From Clostridiaceae bacterium (lineage in GTDB: Bacteria; Cyanobacteriota; Vampirovibrionia; Gastranaerophilales; Gastranaerophilaceae), in contig JALCDS010000017.1 in the NCBI GenBank assembly GCA_022641775.1, forward strand, positions 1-35,450: 35,450 nucleotides of DNA, written 5' to 3'. Shown in pieces: positions 1 through 8,140 of this stretch. The notes beneath the pieces are model-generated. The model saw only the letters and a list, made by a program, of their open reading frames with translations. It made no database searches and was not told the DNA's origin. The first letter of the stretch is position 1. Every line of letters begins with the position of its first letter. The translations under genes were made by a program, and so were the position numbers.

Positions 1-1
1 A

Positions 2-148
2 ATAAATCCGAAATATACAAACGCTTATATAAACAGGGCTAATACAAAATATTATTTAGAAGATTATGACGGAGTAGTTCTTGATTGTAATATTAGTTTG
101 AACCTAAAGCCAAACAATGAAGAAAAGAGCAATAATTATGTTAGATAA
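2..148 (+). CDS. TPR-repeat protein, C-terminal end only
   Basis: The reading frame is open from the window edge to a TAA at 146-148 and gives 48 residues. It contains one near-consensus tetratricopeptide repeat: NPKYTNAYINRANTKYYLED followed by a second helix with D-C-N-I-S-L-N-L-K-P-N. The spacing of small and aromatic residues (N-A-Y, N-R-A, Y-Y-L, L-K-P) is the TPR signature, so this is a protein-protein interaction scaffold whose partner cannot be told. The N-terminal part lies outside the window. Its 3' end overlaps the decayed DpnII-type nuclease gene on the other strand (104-510), which suggests that a rearrangement joined the two here. The repeat assignment is fairly safe; the whole-protein role is unknown. 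Confidence 0.6.
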   Translation: MNPKYTNAYINRANTKYYLEDYDGVVLDCNISLNLKPNNEEKSNNYVR

Positions 149-510
149 TAATTTATTTTTATCATCCCAAAAATCACACATTCTATTTTGCGATACTTTT
201 TTATGAAAATCTTTTATTTGCGTTAAATCTTTATCTTTTTTATTCGTTGGTATTTGTTCAATATTTGAATATGGAAAAACTAAAACAGGAATACCCTTAA
301 AGGTATGCATTTTAAAGTTTCAGGATATTTTTTAATAATATCTTCAAAATCTTTTTCAATATTTTTTGAGCCAACCAAAGAATTTAAAATGTTAAGTTCA
401 ACTTTAATGTTATTAACGTTGTTGTTAATCTTGTCAAAATCGCAATAATAACCGTAATCAGCAATACACGGTCTAAAAGATAAAAGCCATTGTTTAAAAT
501 CTCGTTGCAT
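104..510 (-). pseudogene. DpnII-type restriction endonuclease, frameshifted and truncated
   Basis: Reading from ATG at 510 the product begins MQRDFKQWLLSFRPCIADYG and continues through LNILNSLVGSKNIEKDF and KKYPETLKCIP. I recognise this as the N-terminus of the DpnII/MboI family of GATC endonucleases (known pattern ADWxYYxDF, LNIMNSLIGSKNI, YPEILKVVP). After about 70 residues the frame stops. A second minus frame (104-310, IPVLVFPYSN onward) continues for about 65 residues and then stops too. Intact family members have about 280-290 residues, so half the protein, including the catalytic region, is missing. A strong ribosome site (AAGGAG at 518-523, minus strand) and the start codon survive, which argues for fairly recent decay. 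It probably once formed a restriction-modification set with the two methylases at 1094-2724. A sequencing error could explain the frameshift but not the missing C-terminus. Confidence 0.75.
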
Positions 511-575
511 GAATTATCTCCTTATATTTTTATGATACCATGCACATGAAAAAGAATTAGCTATCTGGAGGTTTT

Positions 576-1097
576 ATGTCAATTTATAATATAGAACAAT
601 TTTTCTCAAATGCAGGCTCAAGAAATGATGTTAGAAAAAGAGTTATAGATGCCTTTTTAAAAGAATTAGCAGGCAAAGGAAAAGGTGAATTACAAACAAA
701 ATATTTTTATTTTGTTGAGACTTTAACTTCCGGTAATAGAATTTATTTGGAAAGACCTGCAAACTTGCATAATGGCTTTGATTTTTTAATTAATGTTGAA
801 AATGTAAATTTTTCTAAAACATCAAAGGTAAAAAATAATCCGTCTCACGATAATATTTTTGAAGACTTAGAACAAAAAAGAAATGAGTCTCCTAAAAAAT
901 ATAAAAAACTATTTTTATTAATCCAAGATGTTTATAACTGCAAAGAAATTCAAGATAATCTTGATTTAGAATTTACAAATGGCTATCCTGTAGATTTAAT
1001 TCTAAAAGTTTTAAAATGGTTCTTTATTGAACAAGATATTCGCTATTGGAATTATTCAGGACGAGAAATGTTTATGACAAGTGTTCCAAAACCTTAG
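576..1097 (+). CDS. Conserved-looking hypothetical protein between RM genes
   Basis: This is a 173-residue soluble protein with no signal peptide or membrane segment, and I do not recognise a family. The start at 576 follows a good ribosome site (TGGAGG at 566-571). Visible features are a basic N-terminal helix (AGSRNDVRKRVIDAFLKELA), a mixed beta region with N-G-F-D-F-L-I-N-V-E, and a lysine-rich middle (QKRNESPKKYKKLFLLIQD). Its last four bases overlap the end of the Dam-type methylase gene on the opposite strand, and it sits between that gene and the DpnII-type nuclease relic. This location makes a role in the restriction-modification locus possible (accessory factor, control protein or replacement nuclease). 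No PD-(D/E)XK or HNH motif is clear, so this is only positional inference. Confidence 0.7.
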   Translation: MSIYNIEQFFSNAGSRNDVRKRVIDAFLKELAGKGKGELQTKYFYFVETLTSGNRIYLERPANLHNGFDFLINVENVNFSKTSKVKNNPSHDNIFEDLEQKRNESPKKYKKLFLLIQDVYNCKEIQDNLDLEFTNGYPVDLILKVLKWFFIEQDIRYWNYSGREMFMTSVPKP

Positions 1098-1933
1098 TAA
1101 TTTTTTACAATAACTTCAGTAACTTTACCTCTGCCATTGCCGTTAGCGTTGATTGCACGAGATGCAAAAACCTTTCTAATATTGTAATTTTCATACAATT
1201 CATTAACGATTTTTGTATCGGAATTTGAGAGCATAAACATTACACCTCTTGAATCTAATTCATCACATAAATCACGCAATTTGAACTGCATATCAATATC
1301 AAAACCTTCTTTTGTGTATGAAGTAAAACTTGATGTTTCGTTCAGCGGTACATAAGGTGGATCAAAATACACAAAATCGCCTTTTTGAACTTTATCTAAA
1401 ATTGCCGTAAAATCGGCACATTTTATTTCTGTGTTTTGTAATAATTCGGAGCAATTTCTTAAATTTTGTTCATCACAGATTCTTGGATTTTTGTAATTTC
1501 CAAACGGCACATTAAATTGACCTTGCGAATTCACTCTATAAAGCCCATTAAAACAAGTCCTGTTCAAATAAATAAACCTGCTTGCTTTTTGAATATCCGA
1601 CCAGTTTTCATAATCGGAAGTCCTGTCAGCATTTCTTAATTTTAAAAAATAATCTTTAGAAACTTCATGTCTTGACAAATCATCAATTAAATCTTCGACA
1701 TCATTTTTAACAACAGAATAAAGGTTGATTAACTCCTCATTAACATCTGAAATATAAGCATTGTCAGGTTGTAATTCAAAAAATAATGCACCCCCACCAA
1801 TAAACGGCTCGAAATATCTGTTATAAGATTTTGGCATATTTTTTAACAATTCAAACATAAGTTGACGTTTTCCACCAACCCATTTTACAATCGGATATGT
1901 CTGCTCTTGCAATTTTTCTAAAACTACTGCCAT
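1094..1933 (-). CDS. dpnM: DNA adenine N6-methyltransferase, DpnM/Dam type (predicted GATC)
   Basis: This 279-residue class I methyltransferase transfers a methyl group from S-adenosylmethionine to N6 of adenine, predicted to be in GATC. It has the alpha-group motif order: the VKWVGGKRQ segment at residues 16-24, the SAM-binding loop FEPFIGGGALFFE near residue 42, and the catalytic DPPY at 191-194. Length and motifs match DpnM (M.DpnII), the double-strand GATC methylase, and E. coli Dam. Its start overlaps the end of the upstream dpnA-like gene by 10 bases, so the two are co-transcribed and probably translationally coupled. The cognate endonuclease nearby is broken, so this enzyme now probably acts as an orphan methylase. 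GATC specificity is inferred from family likeness and from the DpnII-like relic. Confidence 0.93.
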   Translation of the reverse strand: MAVVLEKLQEQTYPIVKWVGGKRQLMFELLKNMPKSYNRYFEPFIGGGALFFELQPDNAYISDVNEELINLYSVVKNDVEDLIDDLSRHEVSKDYFLKLRNADRTSDYENWSDIQKASRFIYLNRTCFNGLYRVNSQGQFNVPFGNYKNPRICDEQNLRNCSELLQNTEIKCADFTAILDKVQKGDFVYFDPPYVPLNETSSFTSYTKEGFDIDMQFKLRDLCDELDSRGVMFMLSNSDTKIVNELYENYNIRKVFASRAINANGNGRGKVTEVIVKNY

Positions 1934-2724
1934 TGTAATTCCTTATTTTTAGCTTGTTCAAACCTTTTAATTGAAAGGTCTAAATATTCTTTTTCCAAAT
2001 CTATCCCGATAAAATTTCTGCCTAATTCTATTGCCATTATACCAGTTGTTGAGCTTCCTGTGAATGGGTCAAGAATTAAGTCGCCTTTGTTAGTTGAGGC
2101 AAGGATTATACGTCTTAACAATTCTAAAGGTTTTTGGGTTGGGTGTTTACCGAAAGTTTTTTCATAAGATTTTGGAGTGTCAATTTGCCAAACAGAACGC
2201 ATCTGCTTATTCGGTTTTTTGAGTTCATCTTTACCCCAATCGCCGTTCTTCATTGTTTCATAGTTGAAAGTGTGTTTTTCTTTGTTGTCTTTTTTTGCCC
2301 AAAGTAATGTTTCATGACTCGCTGTAAAATATTTGCAACTCATATTTGGTGAAGCATTAGGTTTAAACCAACAAATGTCGTTTAGAATTTTAAAACCTGA
2401 TTTTTGTAAGGCAAAACCGCACGCATAAATTGAATGATAAGTTCCTGAAATCCATATTGTGCCTGATGGTTTCAAAACTCTTTTACACGCATTTATCCAA
2501 CGAGTATGAAATTCAAAATCTTCATCTAAACCTTTGCTTTCGTCCCATTTGCCTTTATTTACGGGAACAACTTTCCCTGCATGGCACGTTATCCCACCAT
2601 TAGATAACATATAAGGAGGATCTGCAAAAATCATATCAATAGATTCAGGAGTTGCTTTTTCCAAGATTTTAATACAATCTCCTTGAAATAATTTGAATTC
2701 ATCCGTATCATAATATCTTTGCAT
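1924..2724 (-). CDS. dpnA: DNA adenine methyltransferase, DpnA type
   Basis: This 266-residue N6-adenine methyltransferase has beta-group motif order: the catalytic DPPY lies near the N-terminus (D35-Y38, in FADPPYMLSNGG) and the SAM-binding DPFTGSSTTG follows at D219. This architecture matches DpnA (M2.DpnII), which in the DpnII system also methylates GATC on single-stranded DNA and protects incoming DNA. It is the first gene of the methylase pair and overlaps dpnM by 10 bases. No Shine-Dalgarno sequence precedes the ATG. Instead a TATAAT box lies exactly 6 bases upstream (2731-2736), so the mRNA may be leaderless. Identity as a beta-group adenine methylase is clear. The single-strand activity is an extrapolation from the family. 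Confidence 0.9.
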   Translation of the reverse strand: MQRYYDTDEFKLFQGDCIKILEKATPESIDMIFADPPYMLSNGGITCHAGKVVPVNKGKWDESKGLDEDFEFHTRWINACKRVLKPSGTIWISGTYHSIYACGFALQKSGFKILNDICWFKPNASPNMSCKYFTASHETLLWAKKDNKEKHTFNYETMKNGDWGKDELKKPNKQMRSVWQIDTPKSYEKTFGKHPTQKPLELLRRIILASTNKGDLILDPFTGSSTTGIMAIELGRNFIGIDLEKEYLDLSIKRFEQAKNKELQWQ

Positions 2725-3031
2725 ACTTTGATTATATTATGAACATAGTAATTAATCAGAGTTTGTAAATGATTGTGTTAGAAACTTTGTTCAAATAGTT
2801 AATAAAATATTAATTTTATGGAGCATGCGAAATTTATGATAAATAATTAAAATGGGGATAAGATGTGCTTATCGAAACAGGGAGTAGGAAATTGGTTGAT
2901 ATTAATTATTTAGAAGAAGAACTAAAAATAACAAGTTTGAGTCCAAATTTTCGATTAAAGATTGTTTAATAGCAAATAATTTATTTCTCCCATAAAAAAT
3001 ATAAAATTGAAATAATATTCAGGAGGTAAAT
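2725..3031. other. Divergent intergenic region with a possible 34-residue ORF
   Basis: These 307 bases separate the divergent methylase operon and the FokI-like nuclease gene. They hold the dpnA -10 box and the ribosome site of the nuclease gene (AGGAGG at 3021-3026). A short plus-strand frame runs from GTG at 2865 to TAA at 2967-2969 (34 residues, starting MLIETGSRKLVDINYLEEEL) and has a weak GGGGAT upstream. Its composition looks coding, so it could be a small regulator or the relic of a larger gene, but no family is recognisable. I see no RNA gene or clear terminator here. Confidence 0.3.
2731..2736 (-). promoter_or_regulatory. -10 box of the dpnA-dpnM operon
   Basis: A perfect TATAAT on the minus strand ends 6 bases before the ATG of the dpnA-like gene. 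The hexamer 17 bases upstream (CTGATT) is a poor -35 box. With normal spacing the transcript would start at the A of the ATG. Confidence 0.45.
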
Positions 3032-5533
3032 TTGGTAACAGAACTTAGTGACATAAATTGGAAAAAATATAAAATAATAGATGCAACAAAAAATATTAAT
3101 AATGAAAATATTTTGAAATTAATTGATAAAAGTAATAATTTAAATATTACTTTTATCAATAATAAACTTAGTAATGAAGGTTTATCACTAAAAGATAATA
3201 TTGAATTACCAAATAATTTATATAAGAGCTCATTTGGTAAAAAACTATTTGCTATAGGTAAATATTTTAAAAATAAAATGCATTATGCAATACATGTTCT
3301 TGATTTAAATACAGAATACGACAATAAAGAGATATCTTTAATGCTTCAAATATATGAAAAATTAGAAACAGATATTTCATTATTAGATAAAGTTCATTTG
3401 TATTATACATATGCAACAAGAACACTCGAAAAACATTATGATGTATCTGGATCTATTGATACAAATAAACTTAGTAACATATTTTCACGAAAATTTATTT
3501 CGGAAAATATACTAAAAGACAAAAAATTTGATTGTATGTATAAAAGTTTTAAAAAATCTAAAGAATACATCTGTGGAATTTACTTTCCAAGTGATAAAGA
3601 AAGATTAGCAGAAACATATGAAACGCCCATTACATATTGTCCTAAAGAGTCTTTCGTTATTTATTTTGATTCAGAAAATAATAATATCACATTTAGAGGA
3701 AACTTAAAATATGAAAATAAATTTAAGCAAGAAATTGAAAAAGTTCTAAACATTAAATTATTTGAATGGGAAGACGGAATAAAATTTGAAGCTAATAAAT
3801 TTATGAATCGCTTACAAAATAAAGGAAACGGGGAATTAATACTTAGTGCATTACACATAAATGGTTTATCTATAGGTAAAGATATAGATATTTTAATCTC
3901 ACAAAATAAAATCAAAAAAGTGGATATTTCAAGTAAAATAAAAACTTTAATAGAAACAAATTCAATAAGTATAAATTCATTTAGAGATATTTCATATTTA
4001 AAAATTTTTTATAAAGTTCCCAATAAAACATCTTCAAAAGAAAGGGAAATTAAAATCAAATATAGTGAAGACAATATGAAAGTTAAATTAATTTTAGATA
4101 CAAGAGATTTAGTACCTTCAGAAAAAAAATTCCTTTTAGATATATTTAAAGAAGAATTTGGATTACCACTTGACAAAACTCTTTCGTCACATTTGTTTCA
4201 AAATGGAATAATAGATTTGTATCGACATATTTTACAAAAAAATTGTCCTGACAAAATAGAGCCAGCTGCTAAAGAATATTTTGATGCTCTATATAAAGAT
4301 AAGTTAATTACACTTGAAGAAGATAGTATGTGGGTTTGTAGTAATTGTGGCGCCAGTATTGATGCAAAGCAGGAAAATTGTCCAGAATGTAAAAATGGAT
4401 TAAGTACTTCTTCAAAATTTATTTCTGTGTATAAAATTAATGACATAGTCGTTATGAAAAAATGCAAAGAAATATTTGAGGATATTTTAACTAACTATAA
4501 ATTTTCGAATATAAAAAGTGATGAAAAATATCAAAAATTTGAAATAACTAATAATGAAGGAGTTGAAACTTATGTAATTTTATCATCTCATAAGCTTTCA
4601 AAATCTTTTATTGAACAATTAAAGAGAGAATCAAAAGGCTGCATTTTTATTCTTTCTAATGAAAATTCTGTAATAGATAATATTATCAGAAATAGTGATT
4701 TATTTTTAAATATACCCTTAGAAGAATTGTTGGTATATGACAAAATTAAAAATAAAGATAGAATTGTAGCACTTATAAAAGATCATATTGAAAAAACAGC
4801 TTTAAAATCTAGTCTTTTATCTTCGAATGCCGCAATAACATCGCTAGAAAATTTAAAAGATTTAAAGAATGCATACAAGTCAGCCAAACCAAAAGGGGAC
4901 TTATTTGAAATCGATACATTCAATCTTATGAGAGTTTTATTTTTAAATGCTAAACATTTAGGTAGCAAGAAAAGAGGAGAAAAAGTTCCAGATGGATATT
5001 TTGATATTCATCTGAAACCAATTAGCTCAGCTGACTATGAACAAAAATATTCCTTTTTGTGGGATGCAAAATATTCTGAGCTAGACATAGGTTATGATTT
5101 TACAATAGCAGAAAAACGTAAAATTTCTGAGTATGTATCAAAATACAGTAAAGATTATGAAATCTCAAACTATTCAACATCCAAAACCCTTGATGCATTT
5201 TTTATAATATATAACAAAATGAATAGTGATAAATTTGAAGATATTTCTAAGTTTATAAAAAATAACAATAATTCTTGGAAAGGTAAGATAATATTTTTTA
5301 ATATTCACGCTCTTGGAGAATTATCAAACTATGTACTAAAAAATGAAAATGAATATGAAAATAAAAAAAATATTTTTAAAAAACGATTGCTTGAAAATGT
5401 TTTTAAGTTAAATTCTTCAGAAGACTCTTTGTATTCAAATGTAGAAATAAATGATATAAAAATTTTCATAAATAACATATCAAAAACATCAGATAGTGAA
5501 AATTCAATATCTAAAAAAATAGAATTGATGTAA
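3032..5533 (+). CDS. Large nuclease with zinc ribbon and FokI-like cleavage domain
   Basis: This 833-residue protein starts at TTG 3032, chosen because AGGAGG lies 5 bases upstream. Residues 1 to about 430 match nothing I recognise and may bind DNA. A four-cysteine zinc ribbon follows (C436-x2-C439-x10-C450-x2-C453). The C-terminal part resembles the FokI cleavage domain: F-E-I-D-T-F near 625, then AKHLGSKKRGEKVPDGYF and SFLWDAKYSELDIGYDF. FokI has GKHLGGSRKPDG and VDTKAYSGGYN at the same places. The predicted PD-(D/E)XK residues are D654, D678 and K680. FokI itself is 580 or so residues with its own methylase; no methylase is fused or adjacent in operon here. It may be a type IIS-like or modification-sensitive nuclease, or another DNA-targeting defence protein. 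The nuclease domain is well supported; substrate and partners are unknown. Confidence 0.8.
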   Translation: MVTELSDINWKKYKIIDATKNINNENILKLIDKSNNLNITFINNKLSNEGLSLKDNIELPNNLYKSSFGKKLFAIGKYFKNKMHYAIHVLDLNTEYDNKEISLMLQIYEKLETDISLLDKVHLYYTYATRTLEKHYDVSGSIDTNKLSNIFSRKFISENILKDKKFDCMYKSFKKSKEYICGIYFPSDKERLAETYETPITYCPKESFVIYFDSENNNITFRGNLKYENKFKQEIEKVLNIKLFEWEDGIKFEANKFMNRLQNKGNGELILSALHINGLSIGKDIDILISQNKIKKVDISSKIKTLIETNSISINSFRDISYLKIFYKVPNKTSSKEREIKIKYSEDNMKVKLILDTRDLVPSEKKFLLDIFKEEFGLPLDKTLSSHLFQNGIIDLYRHILQKNCPDKIEPAAKEYFDALYKDKLITLEEDSMWVCSNCGASIDAKQENCPECKNGLSTSSKFISVYKINDIVVMKKCKEIFEDILTNYKFSNIKSDEKYQKFEITNNEGVETYVILSSHKLSKSFIEQLKRESKGCIFILSNENSVIDNIIRNSDLFLNIPLEELLVYDKIKNKDRIVALIKDHIEKTALKSSLLSSNAAITSLENLKDLKNAYKSAKPKGDLFEIDTFNLMRVLFLNAKHLGSKKRGEKVPDGYFDIHLKPISSADYEQKYSFLWDAKYSELDIGYDFTIAEKRKISEYVSKYSKDYEISNYSTSKTLDAFFIIYNKMNSDKFEDISKFIKNNNNSWKGKIIFFNIHALGELSNYVLKNENEYENKKNIFKKRLLENVFKLNSSEDSLYSNVEINDIKIFINNISKTSDSENSISKKIELM

Positions 5534-5893
5534 AAAATAAGGAACAAAACGGAAGTAAAATAAAAAATCATACACTAATATAATATTAATTTCCATCTTA
5601 TAGATAGTTCAATATCAATTTGATTGTTTAATTACAGAGGTTCGGCGCGAACGAGCTGAGGCTGGAGAGCTTTTGTTAAAAGTAATGAAATCACTTGAAG
5701 ACAAAACTCGAAATGCCGTTACATGCGAGTGAGCAAGACAACTCCCGCCGTCTTTAAATATATAATAACTATTAATAGAAATTCTTTCTTTATTTTATTT
5801 TATAATTTATCTTTTAATTTATATAATCCATTACACATATTATTCAAAGTTTTTTATATTATGTTATAATTTATTTAACATAAGGAACAGAGT
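5534..5893. other. Intergenic region with a GC-richer, hairpin-forming island
   Basis: These 360 bases lie between the FokI-like gene and uxs. Most is very AT-rich, but about 5636-5752 is clearly more GC-rich than its surroundings. The island contains short inverted repeats, including TTCG-GCG-CGAA at its start and ACTCG/CGAGT arms at 5706-5710 and 5726-5730. It also has an open frame with no start codon that reads E-V-R-R-E-R-A-E-A-G-E-L-L-L-K-V-M-K-S-L and ends at a TGA near 5732. It may be a structured RNA, or the tail of a lost gene. The last 50 bases carry the uxs promoter. Confidence 0.35.
5843..5870 (+). promoter_or_regulatory. uxs-ugd promoter
   Basis: An extended -10 element, TGT-TATAAT, lies at 5862-5870. 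A weak -35 (TTCAAA, 5843-5848) is 16 bases upstream. The uxs start codon follows at 5894 after an AAGGA ribosome site at 5882-5886. Confidence 0.55.
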
Positions 5894-6838
5894 ATGAAAC
5901 GTATTTTAATTACAGGTGGTGCAGGTTTTATCGGAAGTCATTTATGCGAAAAACTGTTGAATGACGGCAACGACATTATCTGTCTTGACAACTTTTTTAC
6001 AGGGTCAAAAGACAATATTCGTCATCTTATCGGCAATAATCATTTTGAACTTGTAAGACACGATATTACTAAAGAATATTTTGCTGAAGTTGATCAAATA
6101 TATAATTTGGCATGTCCGGCAAGTCCGCCACACTACCAATACAATGCCATAAAAACAATAAAAACATCTGTTCTCGGCGTAATCCATATGTTGGGACTTG
6201 CAAAACGTTGCAAAGCAACTATATTGCAGGCTTCCACAAGTGAAGTTTACGGAGATCCTACGGTTCATCCTCAAGTTGAATCTTACTGGGGTAATGTTAA
6301 TCCGATAGGTATCAGAAGCTGTTATGATGAAGGTAAACGTTGCGCTGAAACACTTATGATGGATTATCACAGACAAAATGCTGTTGACACAAGAATTATC
6401 AGAATTTTTAATACTTACGGCCCTAATATGAATCTAAACGATGGCAGGGTTGTTTCTAATTTTATCGTCCAAGCGCTTCAAAACAAAGATATAACAATCT
6501 ATGGTGACGGGTCACAAACTCGTTCATTCTGCTATGTTGATGATTTAGTCAACGGAATGATTTTGATGATGAATAATTCAGAAAAATTCATCGGACCTGT
6601 AAATCTTGGAAATCCATCTGAAAGAACGATTTTAGATTTTGCAAAGCTTATTATAAAGCTTACAAATTCAAATTCAAAAATTGTTTACAAACCACTTCCT
6701 GGTGATGATCCGACACAGAGAAAACCTGATATTTCTCTTGCAAAAGAAAAACTTGATTGGGAACCTAAAGTTGATATAGAACAAGGACTTTTGAAAACAA
6801 TACAGTATTTTGACAAAAAATTAAAGGAGACAAACTAA
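5894..6838 (+). CDS. uxs: UDP-glucuronate decarboxylase (UDP-xylose synthase)
   Basis: This 314-residue extended short-chain dehydrogenase converts UDP-glucuronate to UDP-xylose in the cytoplasm through a 4-keto intermediate, recycling NAD+. The N-terminal Rossmann motif is GGAGFIGSH. The family hallmarks [19 protein letters not shown] and RSCYDEGKR are both present, with the catalytic Tyr and Lys at Y144 and K148 and the preceding Ser/Thr in QASTSEVYG. The length equals bacterial UXS enzymes. The start has AAGGA 7 bases upstream and an extended -10 promoter. The stop is 2 bases from the GTG of ugd, whose product makes its substrate, so the two genes form a two-step UDP-glucose to UDP-xylose operon. 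It presumably supplies xylose for the surface glycan built by neighbouring genes. Confidence 0.95.
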   Translation: MKRILITGGAGFIGSHLCEKLLNDGNDIICLDNFFTGSKDNIRHLIGNNHFELVRHDITKEYFAEVDQIYNLACPASPPHYQYNAIKTIKTSVLGVIHMLGLAKRCKATILQASTSEVYGDPTVHPQVESYWGNVNPIGIRSCYDEGKRCAETLMMDYHRQNAVDTRIIRIFNTYGPNMNLNDGRVVSNFIVQALQNKDITIYGDGSQTRSFCYVDDLVNGMILMMNNSEKFIGPVNLGNPSERTILDFAKLIIKLTNSNSKIVYKPLPGDDPTQRKPDISLAKEKLDWEPKVDIEQGLLKTIQYFDKKLKETN

Positions 6839-6840
6839 AA

Positions 6841-8139
6841 GTGAAAGCATGCGTAATCGGAACGGGATATGTAGGACTGGTTGTCGGAACTTGTTTGGCA
6901 GAAATGGGTAATGACGTTATTTGTGTTGACAAAGACCAAGAAAAACTCGAAAATTTAAAAAAAGGAATTATTCCGATTTATGAACCTGGGTTGGAAGAAC
7001 TTATAACTTCTAATGTCTCTGAAAACAGATTGATTTTTTCTAACAATCTTGAAGATGCTGTAAAAAAATCATTGGTTTGTTTTATTGCGGTTGGAACTCC
7101 TCAAGGAGAAGACGGTTCTGCTGATTTAAAAGCAGTTTATGAAGTTGCAGAAAGTATCGGCAATGCTCTCAACGGTTATAAGGTTATTATAGACAAGTCT
7201 ACAGTTCCTGTTGGCACTGCTGAAAAAGTAAAAGAAATTATTAAATCTAAAACAAAAGAGAATTTTGATGTTGTTTCAAATCCTGAATTTTTGAAACAGG
7301 GAGCCGCAGTAGATGACTTTTTGAGACCTGATAGAGTAATTATCGGCTCTGATTCTCAAAAAGCTACAGAAATTATGCAAGAAATTTATTCTCCATTTTT
7401 AAGAACCGGAAACCCTGTAATTATAATGGATGTTAAATCTGCAGAAATGACCAAATATGCTTCAAATTCATTTTTAGCAGTAAAAATTTCATACATAAAT
7501 GAAATTGCTAATATCTGCGAAAAAGTCGGTGCAGATGTAGAAATGGTAAGAATCGGAATGTACACGGACAAACGCATAGGCTCTCAATTCTTGTATCCGG
7601 GACTCGGTTATGGTGGGAGTTGTTTTCCGAAAGATATCAAAGCTCTTTCAAAAACTGCAAAAGATAATGCCTGTGATTACCAATTATTGAAAGCAGCAGA
7701 TAACATAAACAAAAAACAACGTGAAATATTTTTGGACAAAATTTTTGACAAATTTTCAACCAACCTTTCCGGCAAAACTTTTGGGGTTTGGGGTTTGTCA
7801 TTCAAACCTAAAACTAATGATATGAGAGAAGCGCCTTCAATTTCAATCATAAATAAACTTTTAGAATGCGGTGCAAAAGTTCAGGCATATGATCCAAAGG
7901 CTTTTGATAGTGCAAAATTTCATTTTCAAGACAAAATTACATATGCAACATCTGCATACGATGCCTTGAAAGATGCTGACTGCATGTTACTTTTGACAGA
8001 ATGGAATGAATTTAAACGTCCTGATTTTGATAAAATTAAATCATTATTAAAAACGCCGTTAATTTTTGACGGACGAAACCAGTATGATAAAGAACGCTTG
8101 GCAAAACGAGGATTTGAATATTACAGTATCGGAAGATAA
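6841..8139 (+). CDS. ugd: UDP-glucose 6-dehydrogenase
   Basis: This 432-residue enzyme oxidises UDP-glucose to UDP-glucuronate using two NAD+. The N-terminal nucleotide-binding motif is GTGYVGLVVGTCLAEMG. VSNPEFLKQGAA and the active-site GYGGSCFPKD (catalytic cysteine and lysine) are intact, and the C-terminal UDP-binding domain is complete. The start is GTG at 6841, with AAGGAG at 6825-6830 overlapping the end of uxs. Length is normal for the UDPG/GDP-mannose dehydrogenase family. The gene order uxs-ugd means the product can be decarboxylated at once to UDP-xylose, though free UDP-glucuronate could also feed glycan synthesis. The stop lies one base from the stop of a convergent lipoprotein gene, with no visible terminator between them. 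Confidence 0.97.
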   Translation: MKACVIGTGYVGLVVGTCLAEMGNDVICVDKDQEKLENLKKGIIPIYEPGLEELITSNVSENRLIFSNNLEDAVKKSLVCFIAVGTPQGEDGSADLKAVYEVAESIGNALNGYKVIIDKSTVPVGTAEKVKEIIKSKTKENFDVVSNPEFLKQGAAVDDFLRPDRVIIGSDSQKATEIMQEIYSPFLRTGNPVIIMDVKSAEMTKYASNSFLAVKISYINEIANICEKVGADVEMVRIGMYTDKRIGSQFLYPGLGYGGSCFPKDIKALSKTAKDNACDYQLLKAADNINKKQREIFLDKIFDKFSTNLSGKTFGVWGLSFKPKTNDMREAPSISIINKLLECGAKVQAYDPKAFDSAKFHFQDKITYATSAYDALKDADCMLLLTEWNEFKRPDFDKIKSLLKTPLIFDGRNQYDKERLAKRGFEYYSIGR

Positions 8140-8140
8140 T

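Noticed and set aside
6005-6376. 123-codon minus-strand ORF
   Set aside because: It lies fully within uxs on the other strand and looks like a coding shadow.
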